This document shows positions 1-9,192 of a stretch of DNA of 64,000 nucleotides, one piece after another. How positions within the stretch are numbered: the first letter of the stretch is position 1; each line of letters opens with the position of its first letter. Source of the DNA: CADEDH01 sp050330635 (GTDB taxonomy: Bacteria; Actinomycetota; Acidimicrobiia; Acidimicrobiales; SZUA-35); the NCBI GenBank assembly GCA_050330635.1, contig JBHJNQ010000057.1, positions 1-64,000 on the forward strand. Direction: 5' to 3'. Both the position numbers and the translations under genes were made by a program. The notes beneath the pieces are model-generated. The model did no database searches. It was given only the letters and a program-made list of their open reading frames with translations, and was not told the origin of the DNA.

Positions 1-42
1 CGCCTCCAACTCGACGACACGCTCCTCAGGCGACACGCCCAC
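1..42 (-). CDS. Possible 5' end of a divergent gene (cut by window edge)
   Basis: On the minus strand a GTG at 42-40 opens a frame reading VGVSPEERVVELEA to the window edge. The short peptide has the hydrophilic, Glu-rich look of a real N-terminus. If genuine, this gene is divergent from the hydrogenase operon and shares the roughly 200-bp region up to position 259. Only 14 codons are visible and no ribosome binding site stands out, so neither function nor reality can be judged. Confidence 0.2.
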   Translation of the reverse strand, partial: MGVSPEERVVELEA

Positions 43-66
43 ATCATACGAACACACGCGCGATCA

Positions 67-81
67 GTGGTGGACCACCAC
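67..81. promoter_or_regulatory. Perfect 15-bp palindrome upstream of hydrogenase operon
   Basis: GTGGTGG-A-CCACCAC is a perfect 7+1+7 inverted repeat lying about 180 bp upstream of the small-subunit start. Its size and symmetry suit a dimeric repressor or activator operator. No regulator gene for it is visible in the window, so this is an inference from symmetry and position only. Confidence 0.4.
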
Positions 82-161
82 ACGCCGCGCGAATCAACCA
101 ACCAGCTGAGCAGTTACGAAAACTTCGAGGTTTCTCTGGTGCCAGGCACGGTGCTCATCTA

Positions 162-175
162 CGCTGAATTCAGCG
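162..175. promoter_or_regulatory. Perfect 14-bp palindrome upstream of hydrogenase operon
   Basis: CGCTGAATTCAGCG is a perfect palindrome about 85 bp before the hydrogenase small-subunit start. It is the second perfect inverted repeat in this short leader. It could be an operator, or less likely a short RNA hairpin. No convincing -35/-10 pair could be assigned in the region 60-259. Confidence 0.4.
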
Positions 176-259
176 ACGACCGGGGGACGTTTGGGGGAGC
201 GACCGGCCGCTGGCTCGGAGAGTCCGATTCCGAGCGCGTAGCGATGAGGGGTGACCGCC

Positions 260-1317
<1,058 letters not shown>

Positions 1318-1321
<4 letters not shown>

Positions 1322-3126
1322 CGAACGTCGACACCCGTGCACAGAGCAACCGGGCGGCAGCGCCCCACGTCGACGACAACGGGCTCGTCGAGATGGCGTG
1401 GGACCCGATCACCCGCATCGTCGGCTCGCTCGGCATCTACACCAAGATCGATTTCGAGAACAAGGTCGTGAAGGAGTGCAAGAGCACGTCGTCGATCTTT
1501 CGGGGCTACTCGATCTTCATGAAGGGCAAGGATCCACGCGACGCGCATTTCATCACCAGTCGGATCTGTGGCATCTGCGGCGACAACCATGCCACGTGTG
1601 CGTGCTACGCCCAGAACATGGCGTTCGGCGTCAAGCCTCCACCGATCGCCGAGTGGATCGTCAACCTCGGGGAAGCCGCCGAGTACATGTTCGACCACAA
1701 CATCTTCCAGGAGAACCTCGTCTTCGTGGACTTCTGCGAAAAGATGGTCCGCGAGACGAATCCGGGCGTCTGGGAGAAGGCGAAGGTGACCGAGGCACCC
1801 AACGCCGCGATCCACGGCTACAAGACGATCGCCGACATCCTGTCGTCGTTCAACCCGTTCGAGGGCGAGTTCTACCGCGAGGCCCTCCAGGTCAGCCGGT
1901 ACACGCGCGAGATGTTCTGTCTGATGGAGGGGCGTCACGTCCACCCGTCGACGCTGTATCCGGGGGGTGTCGGCACCGTGCCGACGATCCAGCTCTTCAC
2001 CGACTACCTGACCCGCCTCTCTCGCTACGCAGAGTTCATGAAGCGCGTCGTGCCCATGCACGACGACGTGTTCGACTTCTGGTACGAAGCGCTCCCCGGG
2101 TACGAAGAGGTCGGTCGGCGCCGCACGTTGCTCGGCTGCTGGGGTTCGTTCCAGGATCCCGATCACTGCGACTTCCGGTACAAGACCATGGAGGACTGGG
2201 GCCGCAAGATGTTCGTGACACCGGGCGTGGTCGTCGACGGCAAGCTCGTCACCACGAGTCTCGTCGACATCAACCTGGGCATCAACATCCTGCTCGGCTC
2301 GTCCTTCTACGACGACTGGGAGAGTCAGCCCCAGTTCGTCACCAAGGATCCGCTCGGCAACCCGGTCGGTCCGCGACACCCGTGGAACCAGCACACCAAT
2401 CCGAAGCCGCAGAAGCGTGACTTCGACGACAAGTACAGCTGGGTCATGTCGCCGCGTTGGTTCGACGGCACCGACTACCTCGCGCTCGACACTGGCGGCG
2501 GTCCGTTGGCTCGACTGTGGTCGACGGCGTTGGCCGGCCTGGTCGACATCGGCTTCATCAAGTCGACTGGCTCGTCGGTGCAGATCAATCTGCCGAAGAC
2601 GGCGCTGATGGGAGAGACATCGTTCGAGTGGAAGATCCCGCAGTGGAGCAACGCGATCGAGCGCAACCGTGCCCGGACGTATTTCCAGGCGTATGCCTGT
2701 GCAGCGGCGTACCACTTCTGCGAAAAGGCGCTCGCGGAAGTCCGGGCCGGCAACACCAAGACCTGGGAGTCGTTCGATGTGCCCGACGAGTCGATCGGCG
2801 TCGGCTTCACTGAGGCGGTTCGCGGCGTCCTGTCGCACCACGTCGTGATCCGCGACGGCAAGATCGCCAACTACCACCCATACCCGCCGACGCCGTGGAA
2901 CGCGAACCCGACCGACTCGAACGGCACGATGGGTCCGTACGAGGACGCGATCACTAACACGCCGATCTTCGAGGAGAACAGCATCGAGAGCTTCAAGGGC
3001 ATCGACATCATGCGGGCGGTGCGGAGCTTCGACCCGTGTCTGCCGTGCGGTGTCCACATGTACCTGGGGGACGGCAAGACGATCGAGAAAATCCATTCCC
3101 CGTCGCAGGCGCCTTCCCTGGAGTGA
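1318..3126 (+). CDS. hhyL: [NiFe] hydrogenase large subunit, group 1h (HhyL)
   Basis: Catalytic subunit carrying the Ni-Fe(CN)2CO centre, 602 aa. The first nickel-ligand motif is RICGICGDNH (Cys84, Cys87, His91). The second is DPCLPCGVH (Cys574, Cys577, His580). A 22-residue tail follows His580 and should be removed by the maturation protease encoded at 6787. The start is set by the ATGA overlap with the small-subunit stop. The frame stays open upstream inside the small-subunit gene, but that stretch is only its shadow. Family and length fit the group 1h uptake enzymes that oxidise H2 at atmospheric levels; affinity itself cannot be read from sequence. Confidence 0.97.
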
Positions 3127-3206
3127 GGTCGGCGGCGGGTCTCAGCGGCCCCGAGCACGATGCGGAGTCGATCACCGATACAGCGTCACAGGGGGACCAC
3201 GACCAC

Positions 3207-4304
3207 ATGACCACGAGCGACTTGGTTCCACCGTTGTCATCCCCGATGTACCTGCATGAGCGGGGGCGGATGATCGAGGCGCTGCTCGACACGTTCTCCG
3301 ACGCGGGCGCCGTGCGTCAACGCGTGGCCGACCTGATCGGCCACGTGGTAGCGGCCCACGCGGCGGCGCTGGAACGGTTGGTCGAGTTGGCGAGCGAGCC
3401 CGACGTGCTCGAACGCGACGACGAACTAGGGGAGGTGCTCTGGGTCCACCGTCCCATCACCGCCGATACCGAACAGTTCGATCGCTATGGCAACCAGATC
3501 GAGTCGTTGCTGTCCGCGATCGAACAGTCGGCCTCCCCGCATCTGATGGCGACCGCCGAGCATCTCGCCGCCGAGGTCCGCGATCTGTATGGCGAGCAGA
3601 TCGAGCGGGCGTTCGAACTGCTGCACGACAGCGGTCAGGGCGACACGATCCGCGCAGCACTCGACGACGCACTCGTGGCCAGCATGTTGGTGGTCCATGA
3701 TCTCCACCCACGGTCGATGGCCGAACGTGTTGCGGATTGTCTCGACGAGCTCGCGGCCACGCTGCCCGAGCACGGCGGAGTGGCGCACCTGGTCGAGATC
3801 AACGACGACGGGCTCGTGCGGATCGAAGTCACCGGCGGTTCCGAGCTGCATCGGTGGCGGACTCGACTGGCCGTCGAGAAAGCGATCGATCGAGCCGCGC
3901 CGGAACACAGCGGCGTCGAAGTGATCGGCGCCGACTCGGAACCGCCGATGCCCCCGCTGACGGCGTTCATCCCGATCGACTCGATCCGACGCAAGGCTCC
4001 CGGCCGCACACCGCGCGTCTGGATCGACCTGCCAGTGCTGGCCGACCTCGACGACGGTGCCATTCGTCAGGTCGTGACCGACGAGGTTGCATTGGTCGCG
4101 TGCAACGTCGGCGGTGACCTCTACGTCTCGGTCGACCCATTCAAGGCCGCCGATTCCGCAATCCGCTCGGGTGACGCCGACCGGTTCCGGATCACCGGCT
4201 ACGACCCGCTCACGATCGAACACGCCGACGGAACGAGCCACACGTTCCTCGCCCCCTTGCCGGTGCAGCGCACGGGCGACACCGTTGAGGTGATGGTCCC
4301 GTGA
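3207..4304 (+). CDS. NifU-like/Rieske-like fold protein of hhy loci (HhyE-like), Fe-S ligands absent
   Basis: 365 aa. The start at 3207 is chosen because GGGGGAC sits about 9 nt upstream; the frame also stays open upstream into the end of hhyL. The N-terminal half is helical. A middle segment (about 190-240) aligns by eye with the NifU C-terminal domain (GGVAHLVEINDDGLV...VTGG), and the last 100 residues resemble a Rieske fold (VGGDLYV...LAPLPV). The usual CxxC of NifU is replaced by GGSELH, and both CxH and CxxH motifs of Rieske domains are missing; only two cysteines remain in the whole protein. NifU/Rieske-type partners are known in mycobacterial huc and hhy loci as putative electron carriers. 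This copy could be structural instead. Confidence 0.75.
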   Translation: MTTSDLVPPLSSPMYLHERGRMIEALLDTFSDAGAVRQRVADLIGHVVAAHAAALERLVELASEPDVLERDDELGEVLWVHRPITADTEQFDRYGNQIESLLSAIEQSASPHLMATAEHLAAEVRDLYGEQIERAFELLHDSGQGDTIRAALDDALVASMLVVHDLHPRSMAERVADCLDELAATLPEHGGVAHLVEINDDGLVRIEVTGGSELHRWRTRLAVEKAIDRAAPEHSGVEVIGADSEPPMPPLTAFIPIDSIRRKAPGRTPRVWIDLPVLADLDDGAIRQVVTDEVALVACNVGGDLYVSVDPFKAADSAIRSGDADRFRITGYDPLTIEHADGTSHTFLAPLPVQRTGDTVEVMVP

Positions 4305-4945
4305 GCATCGAGTCACTGATTCATTCCGTCAACGAGCACCCCCTCCGTGCGCTTCGGGCGTTCGTTCAGAGCGCCCGCGCCGAGGGGGCCAGCGAACGGT
4401 GCGCGATGTGCGCGATCCCGATCCCGTCGGCGCACCGACATCTCGTCGACACCGCTGATCGGACGATCAAGTGCATGTGCCCGCATTGCCACATGCTGTT
4501 CAGTGAACCCGGCGCAGCGGTGGGCAGATACCGCCACATCCCCACCCGGCACCAACGGATCGCCGACTTCGAGGTGACACAGGGGGAATGGGACGATCTT
4601 CAGATTCCGGTGGCGCTCGCGTTCTTCTTCCGAAACAGCGATCAGGACCGAATCGTTGCGTTCTATCCCGGGCCGGCCGGTGCGACCGAGTCGTTGCTAC
4701 CGCTCGACGCCTGGACCCGAATCACCACACGTCATCCCGATCTCGACGACATCGAGCCCGATGTCGAAGCGGTGATGGTGCGCCGCACCGACGCCGAGGC
4801 GGTGGCGTACATCGTGCCGATCGACCGATGCTACGAACTCACCGGGCGGCTCCGGATGCACTGGAGCGGTTTCGACGGCGGACACGAGGCGGCCGCTGCG
4901 ATCGACCAGTTCTTCGACGACGTGGGGGCCCGCGCCGATGCCTGA
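4301..4945 (+). CDS. DUF5947 family protein, hydrogenase-locus zinc-binding protein
   Basis: 214 aa, GTG start overlapping the previous stop (GTGA). Near the N-terminus are C34-x2-C37 and C58-x-C60-x2-C63, a likely zinc or Fe-S site. FRNSDQDRIVAFYPGPAGATE in the middle and an LRMHW motif near the end match what I recall of the DUF5947 family, which accompanies group 1h hydrogenases in actinobacteria. Function is unknown; the constant association suggests assembly or electron transfer. It overlaps the next gene by 8 nt, so translation is coupled. Confidence 0.75.
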   Translation: MSIESLIHSVNEHPLRALRAFVQSARAEGASERCAMCAIPIPSAHRHLVDTADRTIKCMCPHCHMLFSEPGAAVGRYRHIPTRHQRIADFEVTQGEWDDLQIPVALAFFFRNSDQDRIVAFYPGPAGATESLLPLDAWTRITTRHPDLDDIEPDVEAVMVRRTDAEAVAYIVPIDRCYELTGRLRMHWSGFDGGHEAAAAIDQFFDDVGARADA

Positions 4946-5567
4946 GCTCGCCTTCGACATCGTCGACGCCAAACCCGACCCGTACGGCGCGGCGCCGACC
5001 ATGCTGTTCACGCTGCGGATCGCCGAGACGTCCGGTGATTCGATCCACACGATGGTGCTGCGTAGCCAGATCCAGATCGACGCCCAACTGCGTTCATACA
5101 GCGACGACGAAAAGGCGAGGCTGGGCGATCTGTTCGGGCTCAAGGAGCGGTGGGGCGACACGCTGCGTCCGTTCAACTGGACCAACGCCACGACGATGGT
5201 GCAGGGGTTCCGCGGTTCGACCGAGGTCGACATCGCCGTGCCGTGCACGTACGACTTCGACGTCGCCGCTGCCAAGTTCATGCAGGGTTTGTCCGACGGC
5301 GTTGTTCCGTTGTCGTTCCTGTACAGCGGTACGGCGATCTCGCGCGGCGCGACCGGTTACGCCGTGAGCCAGATTCCCTGGCACAAGGAGTCGACGTTCC
5401 CGCTTCCGGTGGAGACGTGGCAGGCACTGATGAACACGTACTTCCCGGGTACGGCATGGCTGAGGGTCCGCAACGACACGTTCGGCGCACTCACCGAACG
5501 ACGCGTGGCGGGCGGCTTCGCGAGCTGGGACGAGATGTTCGACGCCGAGATCGGTGCGCCCCCGTGA
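4938..5567 (+). CDS. DUF6084 family protein, hydrogenase locus
   Basis: 209 aa, ATG start inside the end of the preceding gene. It has no cysteine motif, signal peptide or membrane segment. Recognisable stretches are LFGLKERWGDTLR near the middle and WHKESTFPLPVETWQ near the end; to my knowledge this family (DUF6084) is found almost only beside group 1h [NiFe] hydrogenases. Biochemical role unknown. The predicted mix of strands and charged loops suggests a soluble beta-rich protein that may bind another locus product. Confidence 0.75.
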   Translation: MPELAFDIVDAKPDPYGAAPTMLFTLRIAETSGDSIHTMVLRSQIQIDAQLRSYSDDEKARLGDLFGLKERWGDTLRPFNWTNATTMVQGFRGSTEVDIAVPCTYDFDVAAAKFMQGLSDGVVPLSFLYSGTAISRGATGYAVSQIPWHKESTFPLPVETWQALMNTYFPGTAWLRVRNDTFGALTERRVAGGFASWDEMFDAEIGAPP

Positions 5568-6790
5568 GTTACCCCGAGACGACCTTCGAGCGAGCCCGGC
5601 AGATCGCTGACGCCGTGCTCTGGGAGGGTTATGTGCTCTACCCGTATCGGGCTTCGTCGTCGAAGAACCGGGTGCGATTCCAATGGGGCATCGTCGGCAT
5701 CGCCGAACAACCGACGATGACCACCACCGTCCTCGTCGAACACGACCGCACCGCGCACGTCGACGTCAGGCTCCGGTTCCTGCACCTGCGGCGACGTGAC
5801 GACGGATGGGACGAGGCGACGGAACGACACATCGACGTCAGCGTCGAGCTCGTCGACGGAGCGACCGAAACCCGCCCGGTCCAGATCGACTGCGACGGTC
5901 CCGGGCAGATGCCGATCCACGCGACCATGCGCACCACCGTGACGCGGATCGGCTCGCTCACCTCGCTCCGGGTCCACATCGACAACCTCGACAGCAACCG
6001 GTCCGGTGAACCTCGCGACGACCTGCTGCTCACCGCGATGATCGGCACCCACGTGTTGTTTGCGACGCCCGTCGATTCGTTCGTGTCGCTCCTGGAACCG
6101 CCGGACTGGGCGACCGGTGCCGTGTCCGAGTGCGTGAACCACCGCTGCTGGCCGGTGATCGTCGGGCCAACGCCGCGTCGCGACCTGATGCTCGGATCAC
6201 CGGTGATCCTGTACGACCACCCCGTCGTCGCGCCCGAGAGCCCAGGCGACTTCTTCGACGGCACCGAGATCGACGAGATGCTCACCCTCCGGGTCCAGAC
6301 CCTCACCGATGAGGAGAAGGACGAGGCGCGGCGCACCGACCCCCGAGCGGCAGCGATCATCGACCGCTGTGAAGCGATGTCGACCGAGACACAGGCATCG
6401 CTACACGGCGGGATGCTGGCCACCGACGGCCACGGGGTTCGTAACGACACTGTCATCACCGGCACGAGATCGCATGATGCAATGCCGGTCGACCCGATGC
6501 CCGAATGGAGCGACAAGGGCCTGCGCAAGGCCCTGGTGGGCGCGACGTGGGTCGAGATCGGCGACAAGGTCCGTCTCCGACCGGGTCGCCGCGCCGACGC
6601 GCACGACCTGTTCCTCGCCGGCAAGATCGCGACGATCGCCGAGATCGTCCACACGGTCGACGACGACACCCACCTAGCCGTCACCGTCGATGACGACCCG
6701 GCGAGCGACCTGATGAGCTGGCACGGCCGATACCTCTACTTTGCGCCCGACGAAGTCGTCGCACTCGTCGACGAACGGAGCACGACGTGA
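5564..6790 (+). CDS. Uncharacterised 408-aa hydrogenase-locus protein
   Basis: GTG start overlapping the previous stop (GTGA). The N-terminal segment (RARQIADAVLWEGYVLYPYR, with a SSSKNR motif following) is typical of a protein family next to actinobacterial group 1h hydrogenases. The C-terminal 70 residues contain a separate small beta domain (VEIGDKVRLRPGRRADAHD ... VTVDDDP ... YFAPDEV) resembling an SH3-like barrel. No catalytic motif is recognised. It overlaps the maturation protease gene by 4 nt, so it is expressed in the same operon. A role in assembly or membrane docking is only a guess. Confidence 0.7.
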   Translation: MSYPETTFERARQIADAVLWEGYVLYPYRASSSKNRVRFQWGIVGIAEQPTMTTTVLVEHDRTAHVDVRLRFLHLRRRDDGWDEATERHIDVSVELVDGATETRPVQIDCDGPGQMPIHATMRTTVTRIGSLTSLRVHIDNLDSNRSGEPRDDLLLTAMIGTHVLFATPVDSFVSLLEPPDWATGAVSECVNHRCWPVIVGPTPRRDLMLGSPVILYDHPVVAPESPGDFFDGTEIDEMLTLRVQTLTDEEKDEARRTDPRAAAIIDRCEAMSTETQASLHGGMLATDGHGVRNDTVITGTRSHDAMPVDPMPEWSDKGLRKALVGATWVEIGDKVRLRPGRRADAHDLFLAGKIATIAEIVHTVDDDTHLAVTVDDDPASDLMSWHGRYLYFAPDEVVALVDERSTT

Positions 6791-7284
6791 GTGAGCGACT
6801 CGACGCCGAGCCGATCCTCATCGCAGGTGTCGGCAACATCTTCCGGTCCGACGACGGGTTCGGTAGCGCAGTCGCCAACCTGATGCTGTCGGGCGACGTG
6901 CCCGACGGCGTGCGAGTGGTCGACTACGGGATCCGTGGGGTGCACCTCGCGTTCGACCTGTCCGAGTCGGTCCGCACCCTGATCCTGGTCGACACCGTCC
7001 CCGACGCCGGCGGACCGGGTTCGATCGTCGTGCAAGAGGTGGACCCCGGTTCGTGCAGCAGCGCGACGTTCGATGCACACTCGATGGACCCGAACACCGT
7101 GCTCACCAGCGTCGCAACGCTCGGCGACACGATGCCACGGACGTTGGTGATCGGTTGCCAACCGGTGTGTCTCGACGACGGCATCGGTCTCTCGCCGGTC
7201 GTCGAATCGGCGATCGCGGTCGCCGCCCACACAGCCCTCGAGCTCGCTGCGAGCGAACTCGACAGTATGAAAGGAATCCGATGA
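6787..7284 (+). CDS. Hydrogenase maturation protease (HupD/HyaD type)
   Basis: 165 aa endopeptidase that would trim the C-terminal tail of the large subunit after nickel insertion. The family signature GVGNIFRSDDGFG is at 14-26, followed by VDYGIRG (45-51), LVDT (67-70) and DAHSM (96-100). Asp22/23, Asp69 and His98 correspond to the nickel-sensing residues of HybD; the first is Glu in the E. coli enzyme. GTG start overlapping the previous stop. Its substrate is very likely the large subunit at 1318, whose 22-residue extension matches what this family removes. Confidence 0.92.
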   Translation: MSERLDAEPILIAGVGNIFRSDDGFGSAVANLMLSGDVPDGVRVVDYGIRGVHLAFDLSESVRTLILVDTVPDAGGPGSIVVQEVDPGSCSSATFDAHSMDPNTVLTSVATLGDTMPRTLVIGCQPVCLDDGIGLSPVVESAIAVAAHTALELAASELDSMKGIR

Positions 7285-7379
7285 AATTCGGACTGATAGC
7301 AGCACTGCTGGCGATTGGCGTCGTGGCCCGCCTTGCGGGTCCCGACATCAAGCGCTACATGAAGATCAGGAAGATGTGA
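7281..7379 (+). CDS. 32-aa single-span membrane peptide A
   Basis: MKFGLIAALLAIGVVARLAG is a hydrophobic span, followed by PDIKRYMKIRKM. The start overlaps the protease gene stop (ATGA) and AAGGAA lies 5 nt upstream. The basic tail nearly repeats in the next peptide. I recall similar small proteins (DUF6893-like) in actinobacterial hydrogenase loci. It probably anchors or positions part of the hydrogenase complex at the membrane face; this is inference. Confidence 0.7.
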   Translation: MKFGLIAALLAIGVVARLAGPDIKRYMKIRKM

Positions 7380-7498
7380 TGGCAGCCCTCGGATATGTCT
7401 TCCTCGGCCTGATCGGCGTCGGCGTGGTCGGCGCAGTGGTGGCGGTCGGCATGTCGGCCGGCGACGTCAAGCGCTACCTGAGAATGCGGAAGATGTGA
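7379..7498 (+). CDS. 39-aa single-span membrane peptide B
   Basis: Starts in TGATG directly on the stop of peptide A. It has one hydrophobic span of about 25 residues and ends DVKRYLRMRKM, against DIKRYMKIRKM in peptide A, so the two are tandem paralogues. The shared cytoplasmic basic tail is conserved more strongly than the membrane span, which points to binding through the tail. Confidence 0.7.
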   Translation: MAALGYVFLGLIGVGVVGAVVAVGMSAGDVKRYLRMRKM

Positions 7499-7544
7499 TG
7501 ACGATGCGCACCGAACGCGCGAACCAGGAAGGCGGGCGCTGACG

Positions 7545-7817
7545 ATGTGCCTCGGTATACCAGGCCAGATCGTCGAGCTCGACCCGACCAACGATCACCT
7601 CGCGAGCGTCGATGTCGCCGGCGTCGTGCGCCGTATCAACGTCGGTCTCCTGGAGGACGATCCGGCCGTGGTCGGCGACTGGGTGCTCATCCACGTCGGC
7701 TTCGCGATGTCGAAGATCGACGAAAAGGAGGCCCAACAGGCGATGAGCGGGCTGATCATGATGGGGCAGGGGTTCGACGACGAACTGGTCGAGTTGCTGG
7801 AGTCGCAGATCGAATGA
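7545..7817 (+). CDS. hypC: Hydrogenase assembly chaperone HypC
   Basis: 90 aa. It begins MCLGIPG; Cys2 after Met removal is the conserved residue through which HypC binds the iron centre and HypD and escorts the large-subunit precursor. The remainder (VDVAGVVRRINVGLL, GDWVLIHVGFA) matches the family in length and order. It is followed by a second HypC-type gene with an ATGA overlap. A 46-nt gap with no other convincing gene separates it from peptide B. Confidence 0.95.
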   Translation: MCLGIPGQIVELDPTNDHLASVDVAGVVRRINVGLLEDDPAVVGDWVLIHVGFAMSKIDEKEAQQAMSGLIMMGQGFDDELVELLESQIE

Positions 7818-8032
7818 CGATCGGGGCCTACGGCTGTCACGACGACGTCTGCATCACGTGCGGCGACATCGCTGTCGCGCTCGCTGTGGTCTGGGTCGAC
7901 GGCGACACCGCCTGCTGTCGAGACGACGACGGCCGTGTCGAGATGGTCGCGATCGAACTCGTCGGCAACGTGCGCCCAGGTGACCGCGTGCTCGTACACG
8001 GCGGCGTCGCGCTCGTGAACCTGATCGACTGA
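7814..8032 (+). CDS. Second HypC/HupF-like protein, N-terminal Met-Cys replaced
   Basis: 72 aa. The body (CGDIAVALAVVWVDGDTACC, then GDRVLVHGGVAL) has the HypC beta-barrel pattern. The N-terminus lacks the Met-Cys start and instead carries C8-x4-C13-x2-C16-GD. This paralogue type is recalled from actinobacterial hydrogenase clusters. It may hold a metal through the three cysteines rather than act as a classical HypC. It is coupled to hypC by ATGA and followed 29 nt later by hypD. Confidence 0.75.
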   Translation: MTIGAYGCHDDVCITCGDIAVALAVVWVDGDTACCRDDDGRVEMVAIELVGNVRPGDRVLVHGGVALVNLID

Positions 8033-8061
8033 ATCTGCAGAACGAGCATGGAGGACGAACG

Positions 8062-9192
8062 ATGAAGTACGTGGACGAGTATCGCGACCCGGAGCTGGCG
8101 CGATCGTTGTCCCGCCGGATCGCCGAGCGGGTCGATCCCGAACGTCACTACAAGGTGATGGAGGTCTGCGGTGGGCATACGCACTCGATCTATCGCTACG
8201 GCGTTCATGACTACCTGCCCGAGTCGATCGAGTTGGTCCATGGCCCCGGTTGCCCGGTCTGTGTGATCCCGATGGGGCGGATCGACGACGGGGCGGCGAT
8301 CGCCGAATCGGACGAGGATGTGATCCTGGCATGTTTCGGTGACCTGATCCGGGTGCCGGGTGGCAACGGCTCGTTCCTCGACGCCAAGGCCCGCGGCGCC
8401 GACATCCGGGTCGTCTACTCGCCTCTCGACGCTCTACGAATCGCCCGCGAGAATCCCGACCGCCAGGTGGTGTTCTATGCGATCGGCTTCGAGACCACGG
8501 CACCGTCGACGGCGCTCACCCTGCAGCGCGCGAAAGTGGAAGGCACGACGAACTTCTCGGTGTTCTGCAACCACGTCACGATCATCCCGGCGATGAAGGC
8601 GATCCTCGACTCACCGGATCTCCGCCTCGACGCCTTCATCGGGCCTGGCCACGTGTCGACCGTGATCGGATGCCGCCCGTACGAGTGGGTGCCGCGCGAG
8701 TGGAACATGCCGGTCGTGGTCGCCGGTTTCGAACCGATCGATTTACTCGAGTCGGTGGCCATGATCGTCGACCAGTTGGCTGACGGCCGGACCGAGGTCG
8801 AGAACCAGTACCGGCGGATCGTGCCGTGGGACGGCAATCCCGCTGCGCTGCGCTGCATCGCCGACACGATGGAGCTGCGCCCGTGGTTCGAGTGGCGCGG
8901 CCTCGGCTCGATCGCCCAGTCGGCGCTCAAACTGTCGTCGCGCTACGAGGACTTCGACGCCGAGTTGCGCTACGACGTGCCCGGGGTCCGCGTCGCCGAC
9001 CCGAAAGCATGTCAGTGCGGCGAGGTGCTCAAGGGCGTCCTCAAGCCGTGGGAGTGCAAGGTTTTCGGCACGGCGTGTACGCCCGAGACGCCCATCGGCA
9101 CATGCATGGTGTCGTCGGAGGGCGCGTGTGCGGCGTACTACAACTACGGCAAGTACGCCCGCCAGCGCGTGGAGTTGAAGGTCAAGGCATGA
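8062..9192 (+). CDS. hypD: Hydrogenase maturation factor HypD
   Basis: 376 aa [4Fe-4S] protein forming, with HypC, the scaffold on which Fe(CN)2CO is built. Signature motifs are EVCGGHTH near residue 34, HGPGCPVCV near 58, and a cysteine-rich C-terminus (CQCGEVLKGV, ECKVFGTAC, GACAAYYNYG). GGAGGA 7 nt upstream sets the start. Length and motif order match the family. The stop overlaps the hypE start by ATGA. Confidence 0.97.
   Translation: MKYVDEYRDPELARSLSRRIAERVDPERHYKVMEVCGGHTHSIYRYGVHDYLPESIELVHGPGCPVCVIPMGRIDDGAAIAESDEDVILACFGDLIRVPGGNGSFLDAKARGADIRVVYSPLDALRIARENPDRQVVFYAIGFETTAPSTALTLQRAKVEGTTNFSVFCNHVTIIPAMKAILDSPDLRLDAFIGPGHVSTVIGCRPYEWVPREWNMPVVVAGFEPIDLLESVAMIVDQLADGRTEVENQYRRIVPWDGNPAALRCIADTMELRPWFEWRGLGSIAQSALKLSSRYEDFDAELRYDVPGVRVADPKACQCGEVLKGVLKPWECKVFGTACTPETPIGTCMVSSEGACAAYYNYGKYARQRVELKVKA

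Noticed and set aside
7498..7542. 14-codon frame (ATG at 7498, TGA at 7540) between peptide B and hypC
   Set aside because: It overlaps the previous stop as ATGA, but the peptide is very short, hydrophilic and matches nothing; probably only spacer.
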